DNA from: Apostichopus japonicus
Taxonomy: Eukaryota > Echinodermata > Holothuroidea > Aspidochirotida > Stichopodidae
Direction of reading: 5' to 3'
DNA length: 64,000 nucleotides
Assembly (NCBI RefSeq): GCF_037975245.1
Contig: NC_092561.1
Location: 12,833,001 to 12,897,000, forward strand
Shown: in pieces, positions 12,769 to 24,900 of the stretch
How positions within the stretch are numbered: the stretch's first letter is position 1
How the letters are laid out: each line of letters starts with the position of its first letter
Position numbers and translations under genes: made by a program
The notes under the pieces: generated by a model
The model's database searches: none
Told to the model about the DNA's origin: nothing
Seen by the model: only the letters and a program-made list of their open reading frames with translations

Positions 12769-12946
12769 ATGACAATACAAGAACTTTTGGAGAATTCATG
12801 CAAGTTGGTGGATATTGATTCATCCTTTGAGGTTATAGTCTACGACCAAAGTACCCAAGACATCACCTCTCTCTCATCAGATGACTTCATCACCGTCTTG
12901 CTCTCTAAGCTCCGCGAGATGTTCAAGAGCGTGTTTGTGCTTGAAG
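12769..12946 (+). CDS. DUSP8/16-like coding exon: rhodanese C-terminal half
   Basis: Acceptor TTTTTCTTGCAG ends at 12768 and donor GTGAGC begins at 12947. The 178-nt exon encodes MTIQELLENS through VFVLEG, ending in phase 1. The motifs VYDQSTQD, LSSDDF and VLLSKL match the second half of the rhodanese-like (CH2) domain of DUSP8/16. The exon starts with ATG directly after the acceptor, at a place where mammalian proteins have an internal Val or Leu. It may therefore be an internal Met, or it could start a shorter isoform. Confidence 0.88.
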
Positions 12947-15900
12947 GTGAGCTATTGCTAGTAAAGATATTACTTAACCAACTCAAGTTAACTTTTCCAT
13001 CAACGACACCAATCTCTTCCATTCAGATAGGGTGAACAGTTTTCTTTAATATTGATAGTTATTCATGATCGTAAGTTGATTGGTAGCTAGAAATCTTTAT
13101 GATCAGATAGAGCAATGGGAGGGACACACAATCAGTGGACATTATTGCACATACATAACATAGCAGGAACCACATGGTATGGATGTGGCCTTATCAGGTT
13201 GTTGGTTCGTGGTACAGTAGGAATGCCACAGGCTACTGCATAGTGATGTCAGTGGTACAATATCAGTGCAGGAAAAGTAGTGATAAATTCCTTTCTTTCC
13301 TGTATCCTTTCGAAATAGTCAACAAATATATGAATATTTCAGCACTGCAGAATGACTGCACCTCCAATGGAAACATTTGAATAATCTTGTAATGACTTCT
13401 TAACATGTTCAAGGAAATAAGGAATATGTAAGTATCCAGTGTCTTATCTTGGGTTTTTAAAGGGGGGGTGTTTCACCCTGGGGTCATAGAAGAAGGGGAC
13501 TGTCATACAGAGGAGGGGGTCTTAGGGGATCCCAGAAAAAAATAAAGTTTTAGATGTGAAATGGTACATTCTGAGGCACATATAGGCTATAAATTAATCA
13601 GGACTATTATTAGATTAGATGGGGTTGAAAAGTTAAGGGGTGCATCCCATGCACAGTCACTGGATCATTGCCTGTTATCTACTCTATCAGAGGGTTAGGG
13701 GATGGGGGGGCGGAGGGTGGGACAGTTGATATTGGTGGGGGGGGGAGGCTCTCCTTGCAACAGTTTCATAGTAAGGGAGGATCATTCCTGTGTTTGCTCC
13801 CACAGAGCTCATGCTCTATGTGGAGTAAAAGAAGGATCTTTTGGGGTAACTGTTCTGTAATCTTTTCAATATGCAATTTTCAAATATCAACAAACATAGT
13901 GATTAAACTTCTATCCCTTTTTTTCTACCAATCCGGTAAATGTATATAGAGAAAATGTTGGAGTTTTCTTCTTCCCAGTGCTAATAATCATGACTTTCTA
14001 ATGTTGATGTAGTTTGGCATCCTCATAAGGTATGTGAGTTAAAACTCTTCAACAGCAAAAAAATCATATTGGATGGAAGAGCTCATCACCTCATTTCATT
14101 TTTTCATTGCATAAAACTCACAGCAGTATGCACTTAATATTTCCTGACCTCGGTTGAATTCAGAACACAGGAAAGCGTGCAGAGATATCCCTGAATGTTG
14201 TAAAAATGAATTAAAATAATCTAAATTTACTAGACAAACTCTTCCGGCCGTCGATAGTCGCTGCGAAGGAGAGAGAGGTTGGTGTGAATTTGTGATAATG
14301 GTGAGATTGTCAGACTGGCTTCATATTTATCACCTAGTAGCAGACTAAAACAATGTGAAGGTGTTAAAGATTCTAGAATCTGTCAGCTGGCCAAGTCAAC
14401 AAATAATATGTTTGCTCTGACTCATTTCCCAAATAATTTAAAGTAACATTGTACGGTTTATACTTAATTTAGTGTGTTTCAGTTTCTTGTTTGGAGTTGA
14501 AAGGGATTTTGTATGTTGGCGAGCAGTAAAACTTGTTTAAAAACATTTTGTCATCATTTCCACAAATGTAAAATTGCCATTGTTGTTCCATAAGAAGAAT
14601 AGGGAGAACGTGGAGAAGTAAGAGTTTAAAGCTGATGGTCTTCGGCTTGTAGCTATACTCTGCAAGTCTTCTTTTGGCTTTATTCACAAATTTTTAATTA
14701 AATTAACTGTTCTAAGATATTAACTGTTTGCTGGGACAGAGAGTTTACAATAATTTTGTAGCCACAAAAAGTCTCAATTGTATCTAACATAAACAAAGCA
14801 TTTTATGCTTCCATTAACTTTATCAGTTTTATCTGCAATATGCAACTTAATTTCTGAGAACAATTTTACATTTTATTTTTTTACTGTTTTTTGGCAAATG
14901 TTGGCATGCAATCTTTGGGAGCACTATAGGTACTGTGACTAAATGATGTTAACGGCTATCTTTTTTCTTTTTTTTTGTTTCACAAAATTCCCCCCCCCCC
15001 AAAAAAAAAAAAAAAAAAAACCTGCTACTTAATGAAATCTGTTCAGACACATAGCCAACATCCGTCAGTTCTTTGTAAAATAGTAACTACCTGAGCATTG
15101 CCAAGTATTAGAATTTTGTTATGGTGACATTTCATAATTACATCAAAAGTTTGCGCCTTCCTTTGTTATGTACAGGTCCCTTTGTGGAGCTCGTTGGCGA
15201 TATAAGATTCATTTCCATATGCACCAAAGTTTTCACATGTAGTTTATTTGCACACTAAGGTATTGATGAATATATAGCTATGAAGTCACAGTGACATCAT
15301 AACTCACCAACCAATCAAACAGTTTGATTAAGGCTGTTGCTACAGCTCTGTGTGCAAAAGACTGGTACTGTGACTTAAAGGGATATGCTAGGTTATCAAG
15401 CATGACTGTCTGTGTATAATAGAATCACTCGTTTGTGGTTGTAGCCAGGAAACTCTGAATTCATTGCATTTATATGTATGTGACATAGTTTCTTGTGTTT
15501 TTGCTGTGACATACAAAAAAAATCATGGTATGATTTATGTACTTCATTCAGTAAATCTCTGTACATAGGAGAATACCACAAGTTATTTTTTAAGCAATGC
15601 ACACCTTTGGATTAACTCTTGGCGTTTAACTATTGTAAATACTGGAACAAATATTAGGTGCAATTGGATGTTTACAATCAGTTAACTGGGGTTTTTCATT
15701 CCCAGGATTTATCTAAGGTGACTTTTCTTAAAAGGTTTTATTTGAAAGATATCAGTAAATTTAACTTGTTACATTTTATTTATACAAAAGCAAGAGCAGA
15801 TCCAGAATTTGACAAAAAAGAAAGGGTTGTCCTGCGATCATTGGACTTCCATTGTGGGGTTGGGGGAGGTGGGGGGGGGTAGAGCTTTTGAGGTCCTCAG

Positions 15901-18900
15901 CAAAATCAATGAATTGTGGATGCAGAATAGAAAATTTGTTTTAAAAATATATTTCAGTTAACCCAATCTTTCAGAAATGTTACTGATTTAGATTTAGCCA
16001 TCCTTAAATATCTTGGAAATGTTATTAGTAGTATTCATGTATTACTATTCAAGTCACAACAGGTAACAACACCAGCCTTTGCATTGGAATCAGTAGCAAG
16101 TAAGATTTACAAGCAGCATTCAGTTTCAGAGAAATGTAACATCATGATCATATGAAAGTACACTTTTATCAGTTTATCTTGTTGTGTCCATCCTGATCTT
16201 ATTTCCGGTGCTATAAATAGACTCACCAAATGATGTAAGATTCTTCAGCTGTGTAAATGACTTTACTTCCTTGCTTACCTGTCTCCTGACAACCTCAGCA
16301 CTCTACCATCCCCTAGAATAAACCTTTAAACACTTTACGCCCTTGTGCTCATTTGAACTATCTGAGTAAAATAAAATACCATTTTGTACCAGTTATGATT
16401 GATACCCTGGTTTTCAAATGAGTGAGATCGTCAGCTATGATTAAACTCTGTTGCCTTTGTTTGTCATATCAAAACTTTGTCAAGAATGTTGCATAACTAC
16501 CCCCAGGGCTTCCTGGGTTATGGTTATAATGGGATTACACCGTCCTGGTATTGAGGTTGTGCAGCAGTATCAGAAGGTATCAAGTACCAAATACCAGTTG
16601 ATTTTAGAGAATTCACTTATTTATCAACTCTCCACTGGAGTGGAAAAACTGAAAGTTGTTTTTCAAGTTTTCTCAATTTCACATGAAATGAAAAGCTGAG
16701 CTCTATGGGAAGCAGTGTACCAAATTAAGATGGGAAATCTGGAAATGCTAAGAAGGAGAACTATAGTTTGATTCTTCTTTCTGTATTTCAGCAAGTGAGA
16801 GAAGAATAGTTTACAGAAATACATGTATTATTGTTTTATAAGACAGTGGAGTTGTGGGTGAGCAATCAGCTACTTTGAACCTGATATCAACCATTTTTTT
16901 CTGATGCTTTATTTAAGGGATTTTAATGTGAAATTGGAAGTCCCTACAGATATATTCCATGTTAAGATACCTACTCAACTAGAAAAAAGTTCACATTAAT
17001 CGTAGAAATAAGAGAGGTCTTTTGAACATCTGAATCTCTCTTTTGTGTAGTTATCTAGAGTGCAACTAACATATTAGCCATTAAAGGGCTTGCCTGTAAA
17101 TCATGCATTTCGATTTGTTTGTCGTTAACCCAGCCTTTAAATCCTACTTTTGATTGTCCAGACGTGCAAATTTAATTAAAACATTGACTCATAATGCCGG
17201 TGATGCAATAAATACTTTCCGGTAGTGAAATTGTTATTTCAACGGTTTGTAGGAGATACTGACCACAAGATGTTGAGTAATCTTAAAATACCAGTCTGTG
17301 CTGTTCCCTGTAAAACTTGTGCAAGTTAAAGACTTTGTACTCAAAGTTAATTGACTGCATGAGCTCAGTGCCGAAAATATATCTCTGACATCATTGGAAA
17401 GTGAGAAGACATATATATGTGGATGAACTTTGTACCTACAGCAATGACTGTATAATGCTGGTACGAAGAAGCTCTGTAAAATATGAACTTAGTGCTAGTC
17501 ATTGTTTACCTAAAGATCTTCCTTATGTCTTTGTATAAATGTAAATAAGATTCTTACCAAAGCTTTTCATAAATATACCGTGGCTGACAAAAGATGTCTT
17601 CTGTGGTTTTATCACTCACCAGAGAGGGAAATAAACTACCCTATCTGTGGTTGCAAAGAATTATTATACAGACCAGTTTGTTTGTTATTGTTGTTGCTGC
17701 TTATTGCTTTAAGTAAGTTCTGGCTTATGCTGGTTGGCAAGTATGACTCATCCTTGTTAATATCCTTCTGTGTCTACAAACGACCTCCCATGGTTGGCTG
17801 TGTTACAGCAGCAGCTCTGATGATCAGCAGCTCTGCAGCAGTAATTATTCACTGGTACTCTGTCCACTGATTGGGATACACACACATTGATACTATTCTG
17901 TGGTGGTAATATCCAGATTGTGGGTCAGTGTTGGAAGTAACTTTTTCTGGCAAGGAAGCTTAACAATGGATCAAGGAGAATAGGAAAGGATTTTTAGCAT
18001 TTAGAAAAAAAGGTTATATTTTATCATCCAACAGAGGGGATATTTTTCTTGAAATACGTGATTTGTTTTTTTTGTCACCGAGGAGCTAACATGGAAGAAT
18101 ATTGATACTTCCTACAATTCTTCTTCTTCTTAACGATACCATAGTTTTGGTTTGATGTTTTTTTGGATTGGTTTGATCGGAAAAAAACTTGGACGCAAGG
18201 AATATTCAACATTTTTGGGGGTGACTCAACAATTTGGCATTGTTTAGTGAGAGTTCGTTATTAGTGAGTGGGTATGCCAGTACTCAAGTATACCCAAATA
18301 TCTTGTCAGTAGTAGCAGAGGGCTTTAATTGTAAGTGGATCTTCAGAACATCGTATTACAGGAGTATTGGAAGCCATCCTTGTGTTGTTTCAGTTATGAG
18401 GTATTCAAACTAAGCATAACATTTGGCAACACTGGGAGAGTCTCTTTTGAAGAGAAGTTGTTTCTTTTGGAAGATAAACCGGACAGTCGGTCAGTTGCAT
18501 TCATGACCATTGATAGGACTCGTGAGTGGAGTACCAACCACGGCGGTGTTGTCCTGTCCGTAACGGATTTATGTCAAGGCTGCCATGTACGCAGACGGAA
18601 GCACATTGTTCTGACCATGCGAGAAAAAACCAAAAAGCGATTTAATGCTGGTCTTAAGGGTCTCGTGGCCGGCATTAAACCCAGAGAGTTCAAATGCAGG
18701 AAAATGACCCAAACTCCAGGTTCGTTTTTAGTTGTTTGAGGAATTTTGACCAAACACTGTTGAATGATTATCATATTTGTCACATTGACTTTGTATGCAA
18801 TTTGTTGTTATAATCCAGTACATCACTCTAAAATGTGTCATGGTAGATCTTATAGTCTGGTTTCACATATTAGCTGAGTATATTCCTCAAGAAAAATGGT

Positions 18901-21900
18901 TTAAAAGTTGGATGTAAACCGACAAGGATTGCCAAATTCTCTCCCACGTGGATGCGTGAAGCATTTATTAGCTGACTAAATTTGAGACTTAATACAGTCT
19001 GTAACTTCAACTTTCCTAGTATTTTGGTATTGCAAGTTCTAGAATGCTTACAACTAGAATTAGTTCTGTCTAAATATGTTTTTGTACTGCACAGCATTTT
19101 ATTCAGAAACTTGTCTTAGCAAAAATTTTTTATGTATGCATTTGTGCATCTTTTGCATGGTACATCCTACATAGTATTGCCCAATGTGTGTATTTGTAAG
19201 AATTGCTATGTACCATGAGTATAACTTGAATTCATAGTGTGACAAATAGGAAACTCGTCTCTGAGTCAAGATTACAGCACAGGAACTTGGTGTACTCCAG
19301 GAAACTACTAACTAGTTAATATCAATTTCAATTATGGTTGACCCAAGATAATCTTTGTCCAAGATAAACATGATCAGGCCATGAATACATATGTACAGTG
19401 TAAGCTCTGGTCTCTGAGTCAGGAACCAAGCCCAGCAAAACCAATTTGTTACTCTCAGGTTTGGTATGATATCAAAGAGTATTATTGAGGATTGATCAAT
19501 GTTGTGTAGTTACATGTCTTTGAAAAGTTGTTAATTTGTAAATTGAAATTGGAATCTGTGCAAATTTCAGTTCAGTTATAGATCAGTAGTGCACCCTGCC
19601 TCCCATCCTCCCACACCTCGCTAAATCTTGAATCTTCTTAAGCCTTTCCTCATTGCCTTTCTAGACTTGAATTTCTATGTGAGGCCTGTAATTATTAGAT
19701 AACAACCATCAAATCTACGGAATGAACTAAATCTGTGATATTTTGTTGTTGTTATTCTCCATGGGCAGAGTAAGACTTCCATTGTTTAGACCAACAAAGA
19801 CTTCACAAACCTACAGATTTTGTCTAACTTTTAGATGGGCTTAAATATTAATCTACAGTGATTATTGTCTTTAATGTAAGTTTGAATTATGAATTGTCTG
19901 TAAGGATACTCTCCTGGACATATTTATGTCAACTGACAGTATGTTTGTGTTATTTTGATCATGTTCAAGTCCACTGCCTGAATGGGAATCACTTGGTTAT
20001 GAGCCTCTTCTCAGCCAAAATTACATCGAAAAAACATCTCGGGACGAATGCCAATAAGTAAAAAGTGAAGGTTATGAAAAGAACAAGCACTAATTAAGGC
20101 TTAAGAATCTCATGGCTTGATGGTTTTCTGATCGTAAAGTTGTTCGTTCGACCGAGCAAATCCAGATTTAGGACTGTCTGAAATTGTCTTAGAAGTAGAG
20201 GCTATGGAGATGACCAAGATTTTTAGCTAGAGATACTTCTGATTAAATTCTTTCCTCAGGTTGTTATATGCCCAGGGAGATTTTTATTTTCCTCACTCTG
20301 GTTATACTGTACTGATTCATAGCGATATATTTTAAGTAGTAGCTTGGTGAATTAGTGACACCTAACAAACTCAGTATATGGAGATAGTAACTATTACTTG
20401 TTCAATATCTAGAGATAACCATTTAATTTCAATACTTAAAGACCAACTATGGAGACTTTTCGATGAACATAAAATCCCACCATTTTTCATGTATGTAATC
20501 CTTAACTGACTCCAATTACATTGCTGTAATTAACTTTACCAATTTCGGACGTTAAATACGTGAAAAATGGGACGAAAAGTCAGCTTCTATTTCAGACATT
20601 CCTGAAACATTCCTAAGACATCAGGTGACCATGTGACGTCAACGTTTGTATACCTCACTCATAACTATACTTTTAGTGTGTAAAGTCGTATACTTGAGCT
20701 GCCAAAAACATCAACGATATTACTCCTTTTCCCTCAAAATGCCACAATTCTGTGTTGTTGGAGGTTGCAGTTATACCTCATCCAACAAAAGCATCAGCTT
20801 TTTTAGATTTCCGAGTAAAAGAACCGACGTAAAACGCCGCAGACTTTGGATCAATTTTTTGAGATCCACGCGGAAAGATTTTTCAGCACCCGGAGTATCT
20901 CATGCCCATGAGTCCACATGCATGACCCTGCTTCTGTGTATGCTGCAAATGTCTCATTCTGTGAAAATTATATGCTGTCGATAGCTGTGTCGGACCATGG
21001 TCGGACATAGCTAATGTGAAATTGACCGTAAACACGCCCTGGACGTCCTTACATGTAACATTATATCACGCATATATATATTTACTGTAAGAGATGACCG
21101 TATATATATACCGTGCCAAGGGTATAGCATTGTTAGTACATGTACGGTAGTTAGTTACAACTCTCGCCGGCGTTGGCTCACAGCATGTGTAAATAGCCAT
21201 GTTAGGATTTATCTATTTCATTTGTTGTATTCCAGTATCGTGAGTTCGTGATACATGTGTAATATTGTCCGTTCTGTTTATTCCGACATCTGCATGTTCC
21301 AAGAAGTTGAATAAAAACGGTAGTATGTAGCGATCGGACGTTTTATTTCGTTAGTGACTGTCTTGTGATTGTGGGATGTTACTGGTCAAGGCCTGTTTCA
21401 ACTAGACCTAACTCTATGGAATTACACAGAGTCACGGTAGTTTTTCGCCCAGGATTGAACAAGAAACGTGGATTAGGATATTCACTGCTAAATTTGTTTA
21501 TTGACAGGATACTTTTTCTGTGTTTGTACTTTTGGATATTAAAACGAGTAAGTACTACGTAAGTATATTGTACCGTACGGACCTATTGACGCTACGCTAT
21601 GTAAAAGAAGCCTCCATTTGAGTGGAAATTTTGCTAATAAAATAAGCAACTTAACTAAAATTTCTGCTTATAATTGTCTTAAAACTTGTTGTTAACCTTC
21701 ATGTGTTCTTGTTTTAAGCTAACAGCTTTTCAAACGCTCGAAATTGGAAGTCAAAAACAGTACAATTGTTCGCTATCTGTGTACAAACAGTGCCTATATC
21801 AGCGTTTGATTTTCGCGGTATACAAACTTTGACGTCACACGGTGACCAGAGGCTCCTTTGGGTCAATCTCTGTTTTCAGACATTCCAGAGGTTCATGTCA

Positions 21901-24900
21901 CGTGACTACCCAAAATGTCCATTTTCGTGGTCGTTTTTGATGGGTTATAGTAGGTTTTCGAAGATTATTTTTTACACATGTTGATTATGGGTATGTAAAC
22001 TCCTAAATTAATGGAAAATCTCAACAACAAAAAATTGCCTCCATATTTGGTCTTTAACAAATACCCTTGGTTTTACATACACAACTTCTTCCCTTTTCTA
22101 AAATTGATTGTCATTGTGTTAGAAGCATGTTAGATTCTGCTGTTTAATAATGAGGGCATAATAGGCCATTTTCTGACACACAAAAGGACTTTGAAGTGGA
22201 ATTCTCAGCTGAGGTGTAACCCATAGAGTGACTCATTTGACTTGCATGCAATACTCACAGTGTAAACTACTCACACACAGAGACACATGCCACAGTTTTG
22301 TTTCTTCGACCCTTGACCCTAATAGAAACTGATTCACCAGCTTGTGGTCTGCTGTGGGAATATTTTTGTAAGAATCATGTGTGAATTCATACTAGCTGCA
22401 TGGCCTATGAGATCATTAGAACCATTCTTTCAAAGCTGTATATGTGCATGGTAGTGTAATGGAGTATAACTAGCTGAGTATTCACTTCTTACAGTATGTA
22501 ATCGATAATTATATCCTGCATAAAAGTGAATCACAAGTTTCACAACAAATGTCCAGAATAGCTAGTAATCAATGATAATACTTTTGCAGTCATTTTATGA
22601 TTGTCTCATAGGTAAACCTGTGTTATCAATTTTAAAAGCTAGTGTAGTGGTTACATCTCTATGTTCCGAAGTCTCTATGTTCCAACGTCTCTATCAGGTC
22701 CGACGTTCCAATTTTTTCAGACCAAAATTTGTTTAAATTAAGTCCCTCCCAAACAATTTGGTCCGAAAAATTTGAGTCCCCCAAAAATGGTTGGATCCGA
22801 GAAAATTTGGGTCCAAAAAAATTGAGTCCCCCCAAAAGATTGGGGCCACAAAACTAGTTTTCTTGGTACAAACAAATATTTGGATAGAAAAAAAATGCTC
22901 CGAATTTTTTTCTTTTTTGTCGGAACATAGAGACGTCGGAACATAGAGACGTCGGAACATAGAGACATCAAAACATAGGGATTTCACCGGTGTTGTATAT
23001 AATCTACTATTTGCAGTCAATATGTTGTAAAATACCTATCCAGGGTATGTATGCTGTATAGCAAAACTGAAACGATTTGAAGAATTTCTTGTAATGAAAA
23101 AAGCATTCATTTCAGTCTCGTTGGACTCGTTTTAAACAAATGCTCTTTGTTATCGAACTGGTGGGTCTTGCACTTCTTCTGATTAAGTGACATTAGTCAT
23201 ATTAGATGATGAGTAAATTTAAATCTTATCAAAGATAAGATTGATTTAATTGGATGATTCATTCTTACATGATTAAACACAAACAATATCTAAAATCATA
23301 GTCACACTTTCAAGTACAGTCATGAGGGGAAAATATTTATTGTGAATGAAGATAATAGAAAAACATACAATGGGTAAATTGGCGAGCAATCCACCACAAA
23401 GCCATTGTTAAATACTCGCATTGCATGCCAACAACTCTGTAATCTGACTACAAATTACTTATTAAAAAAAGGGATGGAAGGAGTCCTAGCTTATCATTAT
23501 GTATTAGAGGGTGTTCCCAAACTGATTGAATTACACATTTGTTTTGATAAAGGTGCGAGAAAATGTGAATGATTGGTTCGAGTTAGCTGATTGGTGTTAT
23601 ATGGACCATATAAAGCATTTGTATTACAGGGTATAAGTGGTTCCAATTTATGACCTTCTATTTATGATTCTGTAACTATTAATTTTTAATCAAGTACTGT
23701 CACTTAAATCAAGTTTTAATCAAGTTTTCACTTACAGTAGGCGTTAGGACTGACTTTCTATTAACAAATCTATTTGGTTGGAATCACACTTTCATTGAAT
23801 AACATTGTAGGATGAGATTAACATCATAAGATTCAAGTAATATTATTATTCACTGTATTGTCTTATTTTTGTAAATATCGATGGTTCAACTGCTACAGTA
23901 ACACAGTGTACACAGTAACACAGTGTACACAGTAACACAGTGCACACCATACACAGTAACTGCCACAGTACGATAACCAAGTACTACAGGATAACTAGAA
24001 CACAGTAACACAGTGCACACAGTACACAGTAACTGCCACAGTACGATTACCCAGTACAACAGTATAACTAGTACACAGTGTACACAGTAACACAGTGTAC
24101 ACAGTAACACTGCACACCGTACACAGTAACTGCTACAGTACGATAACCAAGTACTGCAGGATAACTAGAACACAGTAACACAGTGCACACAGTACACAGT
24201 AACTGCCACAGTACGATAACCCAGTACAACAGGATAACTAGTACACAGTAACACAGTGTACACAGTAACACAGTGTACACAGTAACTGCCACAGTAGGAT
24301 AACCCAGTACAGCAGGGTAACTAGTACAAAGTTCACAGTAACACAGTTAAACAGTTATACAGTAACTGCCACAGTACGATAACCCAGTACTGCAGGATAA
24401 CTAGTACACAGTGTACACAGTAACACAGTGTACAAAGTACACAGTAACTGCCACAGTACGATAACCCAGTACTGCAGGATAACTAGTACAAAGTTCACAG
24501 TAACGCAGTGTAAACAGTACACAGTAACTGCCACAGTAGGATAACCCAGTACAGCAATCCTAAATAGTGTGAGAGTACAGTGGGGTCATCTCAGTAGAGA
24601 CAAACTCAATAGTTTCAATGATACAGTTTGTTTTCCCATAGCAAATTAGATAATATATTTATTAATCATATTCAATCAAGCAGACAACAGATTGCAAAAC
24701 AGTGAACTTTACCATCTGCATCCTACTTTACAAAATTGAAAATATTGCTGGTCAGCAATACTATATACTCTAGAAGCTTACATACTTGTGCAATACTGCT
24801 TTGTCACTAATACTTACTCAAAAACTAGACTGTAGTGATCACATGGAAGCATGAATATTCTTTGAGAGTAGTCATAAAAGCATCTCCATGCAACCTCTGG

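Noticed and set aside
18394-18739. In-frame cassette exon of the phosphatase
   Set aside because: The entry phase is 2 while the preceding phosphatase exon ends in phase 1, and the downstream donor is poor.
20739-20984. Cellular THAP-domain transcription factor gene
   Set aside because: The closing Cys-x2-His pair is missing, the ORF is short, and it lies between transposon-type inverted ends.
22733-23020. Two overlapping minus-strand ORFs with repeated RRLYVP words
   Set aside because: They are translations of an inverted-repeat element's tandem ends.
23886-24292. Minus-strand ORFs rich in Cys, Val and Leu
   Set aside because: Products of the minisatellite at 23890-24556.
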